Assembly: GCA_012845835.1 (NCBI GenBank)
Contig: JABAKD010000014.1
Span: 4,635,896 to 4,699,895, forward strand
Reading direction: 5' to 3'
DNA from: Undaria pinnatifida
Lineage: Eukaryota; Sar; Phaeophyceae; Laminariales; Alariaceae
DNA length: 64,000 bases
Shown: one piece after another, positions 33,994 to 46,900 of the stretch
How the letters are laid out: each line of letters begins with the position of its first letter
Position numbering within the stretch: position 1 is the stretch's first letter
The notes under the pieces: model-generated
Told to the model about the DNA's origin: nothing
Databases searched by the model: none
The model's input: the letters and a program-made list of their open reading frames with translations, nothing else
Translations under genes and position numbers: made by a program

Positions 33994-36900
33994 GAACACA
34001 CTCCGTTGTAAGCGTGGCGTAAGAAGGTGGGCTACATTGGTACACATCACAGCAGACGGCAGCAAGCTGTTATAAACAAACTCCTTGCGAAACTACTCTG
34101 ACGTCATGTCGGAGGGTCATGTCGGAGGTACCCAATTCGTAATGTCGTTCATGTGGCCGACCTTTTTCTTCTAACCTGCTGTTGCAGCTGCTGCTGCTGT
34201 TGCTGCTGTTTGGTGTTTATGTGCAGTTTGAGTACAGCGCATACGCTAGTGCTCGCGTACCGCTCCGGTTGCTTGCTTCTGTTAATTTTGTGTTCCGCTT
34301 GATAGGAGTCTCACCGACGGTGACCCCAACACTGTAACAGGAACGTGCGGTGATAATAGTTTTTACTTGGTATAATCATCACCGGGGACGGCGTGGTTCT
34401 GTGGAGTAGTGTTGAGGGGACCCCCGGCGACAAGAGGAAAGCTGCGCGAGGCCTGAATTTCAAGGGAATGCGCCAAAATCCACGGGCAACTTTCACGGGG
34501 TTGATATCGAGGAGATCTGGAACCAATATTATATGGGCGCTTGAGGCGCGACATCAGTTGGTCTCGCGGCCGCGGACGCGTTAGCTCCACTTCGATGGGC
34601 CACTCATAGGGGAAAACTTTGCACCTCCTCCGTCTTGGTAGCCTCGTGCTCTTGCTTAGTGCGGTTGCAGTTGATTTAATTTCGTCAGTATCGATTGCAC
34701 CTCATTCAACCTGCTCTCTTCTCCTGTTGCTTCGTTGCGTGCTCCGTCTTTCCCTTCTCGTTGCTGCTGTGTTTTGTTGTTTACTGCTGCTGCTGCTTCC
34801 TTCCATGCGTACTGCTGTACCTTATTTTCTTTTTTTCGTAGGGCGGGGACCTTGAAGATGGAGAACCCGCTACTAGCGTTGTGACGATTACTGGCTAGCG
34901 TGTCTAGTGTGATCCCTGTGCGCGTTTGCACTATTTTTAAATAGTGGACGGAGAGGTGTTGATTGTGCATCTTGCGTACCATTTAGTTGCAGAACGACAC
35001 ACCCCTGCGTGGTTTTGGTGCTGCTCCATTTCGAACCCTTTGGTTTACCTCCCCCTTGCAGATCGTCGTACACCCTCTCGGCTGGGAGTCGGATGGTGGA
35101 TGGTGCCTGATGGCTCTTCTCAGAAACTTCGAGAGTCAGTCCTTTGAATTTTGTATTTGGGCACAGTACACGTTAAGAAGTACGCATGACTGCGAATACC
35201 GATGTCAGATATATTATAAAAAATGAAAATACACTCCAGCTGTGAGGTCGAAGATTTTGTCGAAACTCATCTTTGCAAGCTGTGTGTGATACTCCGATCG
35301 CGCGTATTACGGGTTGTGTGTCCTCATTAAGGATATAGGTGGGCGACTCCCCTTACAACTACAGTGTAGCTGTCAGGATCGACAGGGTGATGTCAGTCAG
35401 TCTGTGCGCGGAAACTATAAAACCCGTTTCTGAGGGGTACAAAATCTGACAGCTGTGGAAGGAAATGTATCCGTTTGTCAAGTGAATCCTGTAAGTCGAA
35501 TAACCGGTGAGGGGAGGGCGGGGTTTTGAAGGACGCGGGGGGCTGGTTTTGATCAAAAGCGAGCCGGGTTGGAGGGGGGGGGACTGGGGGGGAGCGGACG
35601 GGCGGGCAATTTGTGCGTGGAAGCTATAAATCCTTCAAGGGGATAAATCTGACGGTTTTGGAAAACAACAAATGAAAAATGCACCAGTTTATCATAGGGT
35701 TTATCATAGGGGGGGGGGGTTGGGGCGGGGGTGGGGCGGGTGGGGCAGCAATCTGTGCGTGGAAACTATACATTATTTCAAGGGGGTAAATGTGACGGTT
35801 TTGGGAAATAATGCATCATTTTATCATGTATATCCTGGGGTAAGTCGTACAATCAGTGAGTAGAGAGAGGGCGGAGTGTTCGAGGGGGTGGGGGTGGGAT
35901 GGGGTGGGGGGCTGTGGGGAGGTGGGGGGCGGGGGCGGGGGCGGGGCGGGGGGTAGGGGGGGGGGGGGGGGAGAAGCAACGGAATGGATGGCTCTAAAAA
36001 GATAATGAGGTGATATCCAGTGCGTGAAGGGTTTATTATATATAAGTTGCTGTTGAATCACACCCAGAACGAGGGCGGTTCATTGACGGCAACCTCTAGG
36101 CGTACATTTGGCTCGTGTGCTCGCCTGACGAAAGAGACCGCATCATTCGTTCGCGTGCCTGCATTATTTAAAATTTCCCATTTATGTCCCCCTTTACCTG
36201 CTCTCCCCTTCTATCTTTACTAGCCCCCCCCCTACTCGGCTGCTCGTGTGAAAAAAATAGACGCAATCAGTCACATCGCAGGTCATCAGGAGACCAAAAA
36301 AAGTGGGCGGCCAAAAAAACAAAAAAAAAACACAAGAAAGTGCAAGCGATTAGTAGTATCGTACATTTTATACTTTGTTGTACCGTGCATTGCCGTGTAT
36401 TATGCCTGGTATATCACCGTACATTATGCCTGGTGTTAAAGCCATTAAATGAGAGCCTCGGCGTAAGAAAGAGCAAACACATTCCGTAAATATTTAACCT
36501 CGTAATAATAGAAAAAATACTTGGGCCAAAACAAAACAAATCTGCACATATTATACCAGGACAGGTACAAAAAAAAGACGAAAAAAAAGACAAATTTGCA
36601 TACTATATCTGGTATAAGAAATGAAAGAAACAGCGGCAAAAAAAAAAGGAACGAGGGTCGCCGGGGCTCGAACCAGTGATGTTGGTGCTCACTGGGCCCA
36701 AGTTGAGGTGGCGATCCCACAGTTTGGGGATGCAGCAGGACGCGAGCTGTCGAAGGGACTTACACCTTGCGCTTTGCCGTGATCCGTGAACCTGTATGTC
36801 CCTCGAGGGACTCCAGTGCTTCTCGAGCCGTCAGGGTGCTTTGTACCCTCTGGGCAACCCCCGGCTCCTCACAGAACCGAGCGTGGGCCCCAAACATAGA

Positions 36901-37742
36901 GGGAAAAGACTGGGATATACTGAAAACAAGTTCAATTCTTTGTCGTTCTTTGTCGATTCTTTGTCGTGCATGCGCAATCTGATTGGTTATTCTTTGTCGG
37001 AGTCTGTCCGGCAAACTTTTTGTAGGGTGGGACAGAATTTTTGGGAGTTTACATAGCCGTCGGAGGCGGTAAAAAATGGGTAAAAAGGGGGAAGACGAAA
37101 AAAAAGAACGAAGAAAGAGAGAGGAGCACGAGGCTAGAGCAAAGCACAGCTAAGCGAGCCTTGCTTACGCGATTGGCGACGGCCGTGATGGAGAAACGAG
37201 ATGCACGAGGTCAGGCCTCGAATGTAATTGGAATGCATACATCCTGCGGGATGTTTGGGTGCTTGGCGGGCGCTCATGACCAAGAGAAGCTGCGGTACTT
37301 GGATGCTTTTTTTCGGAGGGCGCCTACTTTTAAACCAAGATAATAAGGAGAAGGTACGTACCAGGTGCCATGTACGGGTACCAACTGTGATTTAGAGGGG
37401 GCGTAGGCAGGCAGGTACATGCCCTCCATCCGCGGAGAAGGAAACGTATATAGCAACAAAGGTCCAACAAGGCTGTCTCCACTTTTCCTGAAGCCGTCAT
37501 AGCATCGAACCTGCTTCTTTGGCTTCCTCTGTTGGGACGAAGCCAGTATGAAATTCGCAAGGCCTAGGGTAAGAGGGTGTTGTTTTAAATTTCAGTACTA
37601 CAGTGTAGTGTGGTTGAACTGGACTACTTGTCGTAGTTGCAAACGCAAGGCTGTTCGCGGTACGAAGCAAACGCGAACGCGTGCTATCATATGTAGGACC
37701 GACCCGTGGTGGCGTGGTGTGGTTGTTCTATTTGCAGGAGCG

Positions 37743-37852
37743 TGCGGTGCGGTGCGGTGCGGTGCGGTGCGGTGCGGTGCGGTGCGGTGCGGTGCGGTGC
37801 GGTGCGGTGCGGTGCGGTGCGGTGCGGTGCGGTGCGGTGCGGTGCGGTGCCG
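37743..37852. repeat. TGCGG pentanucleotide array, 21 units plus one variant (copy B)
   Basis: Expanded counterpart of 33,516-33,560. The last unit is TGCCG before TGCGA. As the flanks are identical between the copies, this is a clean expansion/contraction difference of about 65 bp. Confidence 0.95.
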
Positions 37853-38162
37853 TGCGATGATGCAGCTACGGTGCGGTTCGGTGGTACCGCGCTGCACCTC
37901 GTTGCAACTGGAAGCTGCCGCACGCCCGCACCGTAAGAGCGACGCGCACCCTTATTAAAAACGCTGACAAATAAAAGCAAGCGTACAGCAAATATAATTT
38001 GAAGTCAGATGCGTGCACAGCAGATACCCGCCATCCTTGCATCGTACAAGTACAACAGTACGTACGTACTTTGGCGTGCCTTCCGACTTGTGAGCTGGCT
38101 TTGCTTGTGCTGCCGGCTAAGTCTCCAGCCACCCCCCCGCCCAACTTAACGCTCCTGCCAGA

Positions 38163-38285
38163 TGATGGACCGGGACGCTGCGGAGGCACACCCGAAATTC
38201 CAGGCGTTGGGTACGAGTGCAGGCCTCGTGAAAGGAATCGAAATGGCCTCGAGTCAAGATGACCTCCCGATCCTGCCCGAGTAAC
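38163..38285 (+). CDS. Short coding-like segment in copy B
   Basis: Paralogue of 33,871-33,993. It differs at the third codon (Asp instead of Asn) and at one Val/Leu position. It ends GIEMASSQDDLPILPE, then TAA. Same caveats. Confidence 0.2.
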
Positions 38286-41200
38286 GAACACACTCCGTTG
38301 TAAGCGTGGCGTAAGAAGGTGGGCTACATTGGTGCACATCACAGCAGACGGCAGCAAGCTGTTATAAACAAACTCCTTGCGAAACTACTCTGACGTCATG
38401 TCGGAGGGTCATGTCGGAGGTACCCAATTCGTAATGTCGTTCATGTGGCCGACCTTTTTCTTCTAACCTGCTGTTGCAGCTGCTGCTGCTGCTGTTGCTG
38501 CTGTTTGGTGTTTATGTGCAGTTTGAGTACAGCGCATACGCTAGTGCTCGCGTACCGCTCCGGTTGCTTGCTTCTGTTAATTTTGTGTTCCGCTTGATAG
38601 GAGTCTCACCGACGGTGACCCCAACACTGTAACAGGAACGTGCGGTGATAATAGTTTTTACTTGGTATAATCATCACCGGGGACGGCGTGGTTCTGTGGA
38701 GTAGTGTTGAGGGGACCCCCGGCGACAAGAGGAAAGCTGCGCGAGGCCTGAATTTCAAGGGAATGCGCCAAAATCCACGGGCAACTTTCACGGGGTTGAT
38801 ATCGAGGAGATCTGGAACCAATATTATATGGGCGCTTGAGGCGCGACATCAGTTGGTCTCGCGGCCGCGGACGCGTTAGCTCCACTTCGATGGGCCACTC
38901 ATAGGGGAAAACTTTGCACCTCCTCCGTCTTGGTAGCCTCGTGCTCTTGCTTAGTGCGGTTGCAGTTGATTTATTTTCGTCAGTGTCGATTGCACCTCAT
39001 TCAACCTGCTCTTTTCTCCTGTTGCTTCGTTGCGTGCTCCGTCTTTCCCTTCTCGTTGCTGCTGTGTTTTGTTGTTTACTGCTGCTGCTGCTTCCTTCCA
39101 TGCGTACTGCTGTACCTTTTTTCTTTTTTTCGTAGGGCGAGGACCTTGAAGATGGAGAACCCGCTACTAGCGTTGTGACGATTACTGGCTAGCGTGTCTA
39201 GTCTGATCCCTGTGCGCGTTTGCACTATTTTTAAATAGTGGACGGAGAGGTGTTGATTGTGCATCTTGCGTACCATTTAGTTGCAGAACGACACACCCCT
39301 GCGTGGTTTTGGTGCTGCTCCATTTCGAACCCTTTGGTTTACCTCCCCCTTGCAGATCGTCGTACACCCTCTCGGCTGGGAGTTGGATGGTGGATGGTGC
39401 CTGATGGCTCTTCTCAGAAACTTCGAGAGTCAGTCCTTTGAATTTTGTATTTGGGCACAGTACACGTTAAGAAGTACGCATGACTGCGAATACCGATGTC
39501 AGATATATTATAAAAAATGAAAATACACTCCAGCTGTGAGATGGAAGAACTTGTCGAAACTCATCTTTGCAAGCTGTGTGTGATACTCCGATCGCGCGTA
39601 TTACGGGTTGTGTGTCCTCATTAAGGATATAGGTCGGCGACTCCCCTTACAACTACAGTGTAGCTGTCAGGGTCGACAGGGTGATGTCAGTCAGTCTGTG
39701 CGCGGAAACTATAAAACCCGTTTCTGAGTGGTATAAAATCTGACAGCTGTGGAAGGAAATGTATCCGTTTGTCAAGTGAATCCTGTAAGTCGAATAACCG
39801 GTGAGGGGAGGGCGGGGTTTTGAAGGACGCGGGGGGCTGGTTTTGATCAAAAGCGAGCCGGGTTGGATGGGGGGGGAAAGGGGGGGGGGGGGGGACTGGG
39901 GGGGAGCGGACGGGCGGGCAATTTGTGCGTGGAAGCTATAAATCCTTCAAGGGGATAAATCTGACGGTTTTGGAAAACAACAAATGAAAAATGCACCAGT
40001 TTATCATAGGGTTTATCATAGGGGGGGGGGTGGGGCAGCAATCTGTGCGTGGAAACTGTACATTATTTCAAGGGGGTAAATGTGACGGTTTGGGAAATAA
40101 TGCATCATTTTATCATGTATATCCTGGGGTAAGTCGTACAATCAGTGAGTAGAGAGAGGGCGGAGTGTTCGAGGGGGTGGGGGTGGGATGGGGTGGGGGG
40201 CTGTGGGGAGGTGGGGGGCGGGGGCGGGGGCGGGGCGGGGGGTGGGGGGGGGGGGGGGGGAGAAGCAACGGAATGGATGGCTCTAAAAAGATAATGAGGT
40301 GATATCCAGTGCGTGAAGGGTTTATTATATATAAGTTGCTGTTGAATCACACCCAGAACGAGGGCGGTTCATTGACGGCAACCTCTAGGCGTACATTTGG
40401 CTCGTGTGCTCGCCTGACGAAAGAGACCGCATCATTCGTTCGCGTGCCTGCATTATTTAAAATTTCCCATTTATGTCCCCCTTTACCTGCTCTCCCCTTC
40501 TATCTTTACTAGCCCCCCCCCCTACTCGGCTGCTCGTGTGAAAAAAATAGACGCAATCAGTCACATCGCAGGTCATCAGGAGACCAAAAAAAGTGGGCGG
40601 CCAAAAAAACAAAAAAAAAACACAAGAAAGTGCAAGCGATTAGTAGTATCATACATTTTATGCTTTGTTGTACCGTGCATTGCCGTGTATTATGCCTGGT
40701 ATATCACCGTACATTATGCCTGGTGTTAAAGCCATTAAATGAGAGCCTCGGCGTAAGAAAGAGCAAACACATTCCGTAAATATTTAACCTCGTAATAATA
40801 GAAAAAATACTTGGGCCAAAACAAAACAAATCTGCACATATTATACCAGGACAGGTACAAAAAAAAGACGAAAAAAAAGACAAATTTGCATACTATATCT
40901 GGTATAAAAAATGAAAGAAACAGCGGCAAAAAAAAAAGGAACGAGGGTCGCCGGGGCTCGAACCAGTGATGTTGGTGCTTACTGGGCCCAAGTTGAGGTG
41001 GTGATCCCACAGTTTGGGGATGCAGCAGGACGCGAGCTGTCGAAGGGACTTACACCTTGCGCTTTGCCGTGATCCGTGAACCTGTATGTCCCTCGAGGGA
41101 CTCCAGTGCTTCTCGAGCCGTCAGGGTGCTTTGTACCCTCTGGGCAACCCCCGGCTCCTCACAGAACCGAGCGTGAGCCCCAAACATAGAGGGAAAAGAC

Positions 41201-42599
41201 TGGGATATACTGAAAACAAGTTCAATTCTTTGTCGTTCTTTGTCGATTCTTTGTCGTGAATGCGCAATCTGATTGGTCATTCTTTGTCGGAGTCTGTCCC
41301 ACCCTCAAAACTTTTCGCCTTGACGGAGTCTGTCCCACCCTCAAAACTTTTCGCCCTGGCAATGTAGCAGTTGTCGAGGTTTGCACGGGACCTGGAAGGG
41401 ATTACCACAACGGGAAACGTAGGCTAAATCTTACCCGCAGACTTGGTGCACGGCAATGGCACGAGGCGCAACCAGCTCGCTGCTCGTCGATTATGTCCCA
41501 AGTGGGGGATGAGAGGGGGAAGGTAGCATCCTACCAGCACTCCGTTCAACGTGCAAGGTGTGTACGGCCTATGGCGGAGGTACAGCACGTGCTTCCGCGC
41601 ACTCAGTTGGGCGCAAAACTGCAGTTTTTTTTTCCTGATACTCGTACACGGTTTACTGCTGTAGTTCGTATTTTCTCTCCGCGTTCGTTCGGCTCTCTAT
41701 ATACGTGGAGCACCGTACCGCATAGCAGGCTGGGCGGGACTGCTCGTGCCGACTGCATCCGAGTAGGTCTATAGGATAACATGAGATAAGGGATGGATGA
41801 GTTGTCCCTAGGCCCGCGAGTGAAACGAACGAGGACCAAGCCCTCGCGATTGCCCTGTTTTGGGGGTCCTCTTTTTTTTTCAAAGGGCAGAACCGTTCCG
41901 TGATCTCCCACGACCGAAAACAACGGTGCGACGATGACACCTCTTCGCTTGCACCATCTTCCTCCAGGCTGGCACTATTTTATGTACTCGTAACATCAGT
42001 CCAGTAGGGTTGGTTACACCTCCTGTAATACCTGATGCGTGCGTGATTTACCTCCTTCGTATCGAAGATGCTGAATCAGCACGGACACTGGGTTGGATGG
42101 TGGATGTCGTCGGGTGGACATTGCGTACTTGATGCTACTAAAACGTATTGCTGTTGTGAAGCAAGACAACCCGGAACCCGCACACGGCACGCCCACCTAT
42201 GACATGAATCCACCACGTGGAATCTGGAGCAGCAGATGGTCAGGTGGTATCATAGATTAGTGCACCCCTGGTATTATACTTGTACGTATCGGATGATGAT
42301 ACCCATGGTGTGTTGCTTGATTCGAACACAGCATCGCCTCATAGGCGATATTTTTGGTTTTACGGTTTTCTCTGTGTCGTACTGTCTGTTGTCAAAGGAC
42401 TTGGATCTCACGGGTACCTGGTAAGATTGACTAAAAGCTAAATACGATTTCAAGTCTTGAAGGATTAAAAAAAACATGAAAATTATGTCACTTGAGCACT
42501 TTTGGGAGATGAAGAATCGGTAGACAGCAGTAGTGGGTGTGCTGCAAGTTGGAAATTATCTCTTGTGTTATGAGTAAGAACGGTGTTGTCATGTGCAGA

Positions 42600-42691
42600 C
42601 GACGACAACAGCAGCAACAACAACTACAACAACAACAACAGCAACAGCAGCAGCAACCACAGCAGCCACAACAACAACAACAACAACAATG
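42600..42691. repeat. (CAA/CAG)n microsatellite
   Basis: Mixed CAA, CAG and CCA triplets. Frames across it give poly-Gln or poly-Thr. It closely resembles the (CAA)n at 4,166 in sequence context. Confidence 0.9.
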
Positions 42692-43669
42692 GGTGACGTG
42701 TTTCTATATCCACATCCGAGGGAGGCGATATCAACAACAACGGCAAGAGCGGCACCATGCACTGCCCTGTCAGCAAGGAGTTCGCTAACGTTGTCCGCCT
42801 ACCTGTGTTGCTTTGCCGACCAGCAGAAAAATGCGGTGCAACCCATAGAGTAAATGTTTATAAAACCGGCGCCGTGCTCTCCACTGAAGCCTTCAAATGG
42901 CACACCACGCCCGTAGAAACTCCACCAAGTCAGGATATAGTCTGATCTGTAGTTGGTGCGGCCTTTGGCTCGCTAGAATTTGATAAATCGGGTGCGCCGC
43001 GGCCATTCGTGCATCGTTTGCGCCGTTGTTACGTATGCTCCCGTCAATCGCGCCGCCAGTTTAGGAATTTTCACGGTCACTGTCGCCGTGGTAAACGTTG
43101 ATTAAGCGGCGTAAGATTCGCCGGGTGCTCGTGTATGCAGGCAGGAAAGGTATATCAGGGTGATGGACTTCATGATTCATGTCACGAAAGCCGCAATCGC
43201 TGGAGACGTGTGCCTAGAAAAAAAAACTAAATGTGGACCAAAAACACTGCGGTGTAACGCTAGATCATAGAAAACAACGTTTTTTAAAAAATCACTCGTG
43301 CATAAAATATACGTACTGGCACTGATCATCGCTGCAGCAGTAAAAAAATAACGTAGCCACAGTGTTGCACGAAATTGCAAAACCGACGACCTGGAACCAC
43401 GTTTTCTCACTCCATCGATACCGTTGCGATGCTTACAGGTCACCAAAACTGCTGCCGCTTTGCCACGCTGTAGTGAGAGCACCTTATACCCCATCGCAAG
43501 GTGGTACACTTTTCGATTAGATGTGACGCTGGAGTTATGGTCGAAGTACGGATCTGGTACAGTAAAAACGGTGGTAGAGGTGTTTCCAGGCGTTATTTTT
43601 TTCATAGATTCGGCGAAAAACAATATTCTTGTAGGCGCAACGAGTAACACAAGTGCACCGCGCGCGCAC

Positions 43670-43826
43670 CCTGCACACACCCCACCCCCCTCCCCCCTCC
43701 CCGCACCCCCACCAGCCTCCCCTCTCCTCTCCCCCCACCCTTCTCTGCTCCCCCCACTCCTGATCCCTCCCCCCACCCCCACCCCCCACCCCACCCCGCT
43801 CCCTCCTCCCCCTGCCCCCTCCGTGC
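43670..43826 (+). repeat. C-rich tract upstream of CLC exon 1 acceptor
   Basis: Almost pure CCCACCC/CCTCCCC sequence for about 155 bp, ending about 40 bp before the inferred acceptor at 43,867-43,868. Unusually long for a polypyrimidine tract. The long Pro and Gly frames here are artefacts. Confidence 0.8.
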
Positions 43827-43868
43827 CTCGCTGTTTCCGTTTTTTCTGTCTTTTGTTCCTGCCTTCAG

Positions 43869-43932
43869 GTATTTTGCTCTGGAGGATGATGGAGAGAGCA
43901 GTGAAGACGACCTCCTTGGACCTACGAGACAG
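43869..43932 (+). other. CLC: CLC exon 1 seen (acidic N-terminal exon)
   Basis: Between CCTTCAG and GTGCTG, the frame gives [16 protein letters not shown] then GPTRQ, a typical acidic cytosolic N-terminus. Its 5' phase (1 nt left over) requires a further upstream exon, and its 3' phase 0 fits exon 2. It has no family motif, so it rests on splice signals, phase and composition only. Confidence 0.5.
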
Positions 43933-46900
43933 GTGCTGCACTGTAATTTTTTTATATACGAGTACGAGGAGTTTGTGCGTGTTGTTGGTGGTCTTGCTCT
44001 TGTTTTTGTTGCTCTCGTTTGGTTTTGCTCTCGGCCGCGTGGCCTAGGCTTGTAATTTTGGCGTTTGTTGTGTGTCCTGTCTTGCAACGGACTCTTTTAC
44101 GCTAGTAATACTGCTACTGCTGCGACTACCACCGGTGCTGGTTGTGCTTCTGTTAATACCACTGCCATGATACTACTTGAATTTTCTCCACTAGACTATG
44201 CCCGAACTACTACGGCGAAGTATCACACTACCAAGTAGTAGAGAGGTAAATTAGGCAAAAGCGCCTCGTACATGCAGCAGGCCGTGTGCCCAAACGAAAA
44301 GAAACAAGACACGAAAGAAAAACACGAAGTCCAGCCACGCGGCCAACCAGCCACAACACCCCGGTAACCGTGACCGACTCGGGATGAATTGCGACGAAAA
44401 CAAGACGGGCGAGTTCGCGTACGCTCGTCCGCTCATGTAGACCCCCAACCTACACGGAAATCGGCCACGTACGGAGACGTCTAGCCACCGATACACAGTA
44501 GTACACAGCGCACAGACAGACAGGCAGACAGACAATGTAAATAATGGAAGCCTGTACGTACCCCTCTAGGTAGGAAAAGTCTGTTTTTGCCTTGCAAGGC
44601 AACAAACGGCCTCGGTCGCTACACTCCCTCGCCGTTGCCTCGTTTCTAGGAATTTTGACTCGGAAAGTGTGCTCAGCGGCGAGAGCTGCACTAAATGCTA
44701 CCCTGGGTACATGTCAAGACCTACCCTGGTACACGTTAAGTTGTGATTTCCAAATTATGTTTGGGCTGGAAAACGTATTATATAGTACGAGGTCGTATCA
44801 AAAACCGACAAATCATAACCCGAGGCCAACCAACCAATGAGAAAACCAGGTTAGAAAATGAAAAAATGGTGCATAAGAAAACGTAATGTATACCTAGGGT
44901 TTCGCTGATCTTTTTGTGTGTTGGTTTGGCCTTGGGTTGTGACGTTCGGCGGTTTCAATGCTTTTCTTAATACATTTTCCTACCCTAAGTAATTTGAAAT
45001 CACTTACACCCTGCTGCACCACCATTGCTGCTGTTAGTATGACTGCTAACAATCGCCACCACCACGACTATTATGACGATGCATGCATGTGCCTCGCTTC
45101 GCCTCAGGGAGGGTACGCACCGTGGGCGACGAACAGAAAGCGTGGGAAGACGGAGCCGGACAGCCACAACTATGAGCCGGACGAGAGCGAGGTCTGGCGC
45201 ATGCACCAGGCCCAGCGACACTTCAGAGATAGGGGAAGGTTGGCCTTTTGTAGTCCTTCTTGTCTATGCCTGTTTTCCACCTTTTTTTACATAGTATTGC
45301 TCTTGTTCGTGTCGTTCCCGGGGGGTTGACGGAAGATATTGGAATGAAAACGTATGTGCACGGCCCAGTGGACTACGCGAAACAGCTGAAACTGCGGTTT
45401 TTGTGTAGGGGGCCTGGACCTACCAGAAAGAAGAAAGAGAAATACCAGTAGTCGGGAGGAGGCGGACGTGGATGCACATATGTGCCCGTCTGGCGCAACA
45501 ATACATAATAGGAGGACTCACATAGTAGGAGAATGTGAAATGTACAAGGAGGAACGGGATATATTAGAGGAGGATATGAGGAAATCAGACGAATGTGACT
45601 TGGATAAGTTTGGTAGACCAGAGAGTAGCTAGAAAACGATCGCTGTCCTAGGAGATGCATATTGGCCACAGACGGCGAAACAGGACGGGGATAGGATAAG
45701 CAAACGGTTTTTATGCAATATATGGAAGGAGCGTAATGAGCGCCAAAATGCTGGAGGCGTCTCTATTAGGAGTAGGAACAGTGCTCCGTCTCGAAAGGGA
45801 TGCATGGTCAATGGTCGAAGGACTAAGGCAAGCAACAGATGAGTACGCAACAAATGGGTACGCCGCCCCCCCCCTCACCCAACCCCACGCCACCCCACCG
45901 CCCCACCCCCACCACCATCCTCACCGCCCCCCCTCCCCCCACCCCTCTTTCCGGCGAGACGCGACGGTCTATGGTCCATAAGACCACGGGCATGCATGAT
46001 ACCGTCACACCTCTGCCCTCCCCACCCCACCCTCATCGCGCGCCTCCCCCCCCCCCCCCCGCTCCAGCCCACCGCCGCACCCCAAGCTTATCCTCACCCC
46101 CCGTTCCGTCCCGACATTATAAGGATGCGCGGGTCCCAATTGGCTCAAGACTGCGGCTATGCATGAAATGATACCCCCCCCCCCAACCCCTGCCCCCATT
46201 CCCGCCTCCGCAAGGTGGTGGACGACCAACAAACGGCGCGCCGCGAAGCGCTGGGCGATGACCCTTATCGTTGGGATGGCCACGGGATTAATCGCCGTTT
46301 TCGTGACGTTTTGCACCAAAGCGTTGCTTCACATCAAGCTCAAGCCGGTTTACGCGGCGCTGCACGCCGAGGGCGGTCCTTCTTTAAGAGCGTTCCTGAT
46401 AATGCTGGCCTTTAACTTGACGTACGTTACGTTTGCGAGCTGCTTGGTGTGGCTGGAGCCGTTGGCGGCGGGGTCGGGTATTCCTGAGGTTAAGGCGTTT
46501 CTTAACGGGATTGATCTACCTAGGGTGGTGAGTTGTAGGAGTTGGTAGTGGTAGAGGTGGGAATGGAGGGGGGGGGGGTGTACTCTGTTTGTGCATGGCC
46601 GTAGTAGGGAGGGGGGGGTAGTGGTAGTGGTAGTAGTAGTGGCGGGGTCGGGTATTCCTGAGGTGGAGGCGTTTCTTAACGGGGTTCATCTACCTAGGGT
46701 GGTGAGTTGTAGGAGTTGGTAGTGGTGGAGGTGGGAATGGGGGGGGGGGGTACTCTGTTTGTGGATGGCCGTAGTAGGGGGGGGCAGTGGTAGTAGTATT
46801 GGCGGGGTCGGGTATTCCTGAGGTTAAGGCGCTTCTTAACGGGATTTATCTACCTAGGGTGGTAGATTGGGGGGGGGGGGCGTACTCATGTATTGCTTGC

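Larger units (their letters stand above)
32784..37010 (+). mobile_element. 4.2-kb tandem unit, copy A
   Basis: Nearly identical to 37,011-41,299 over its whole length. It starts GGCAAACTTTTTGTAGGGTG. The left end and the right end of copy B are approximately inverted repeats built on GAGGGTGGGACAGA and TCTGTCCCACCCTC. Inside are a TGCGG pentamer array (9 units at 33,516-33,560), a CAG/CTG run near 34,190, pyrimidine-rich and G-rich blocks, and three related GTGCG(T/C)GGAAACTATA words near 35,410, 35,614 and 35,755. I recognise no transposase. The best coding-like piece is a short reading at 33,871-33,993. Confidence 0.7.
37011..41299 (+). mobile_element. 4.2-kb tandem unit, copy B
   Basis: Second copy, differing from copy A by rare substitutions and by length changes in simple repeats. 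The TGCGG array has 21 units (37,743-37,847) against 9, and the poly-G block at about 39,865-39,895 is longer. The near identity implies a recent duplication. Its right end holds AGTCTGTCCCACCCTC, present twice (41,291-41,319 and 41,328-41,355). Confidence 0.7.
41300..43868. other. Stretch between the tandem unit and the CLC gene
   Basis: I recognise no conserved protein. It holds a CAA/CAG microsatellite at 42,600-42,690. The upstream start of the CLC gene (first exon and promoter) should lie here but cannot be pinned down. A possible start is the ATG at 42,690 after the microsatellite, whose frame continues to a stop at about 42,850. Confidence 0.4.

Noticed and set aside
36648..36720. Possible tRNA on the minus strand (GGTTCGAGCCCC, and the same in copy B at 40,938-41,010)
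   Set aside because: The B-box-like word is present and a bulged acceptor-like stem can be drawn, but the T-stem and anticodon arm do not pair and the A box is poor. At most it is a decayed tRNA-derived sequence.
43177..44087. Several long frames on both strands (up to 254 codons)
   Set aside because: They are driven by the CCCACCC tract (poly-Pro or poly-Gly). The only credible coding piece is the 64-nt CLC exon 43,869-43,932.
46642..46863. Mutually exclusive alternative exons of the CLC gene
   Set aside because: The copies contain only the exon's 3' end and have no acceptor with a pyrimidine tract in front; they are better read as duplicated exon/intron borders.
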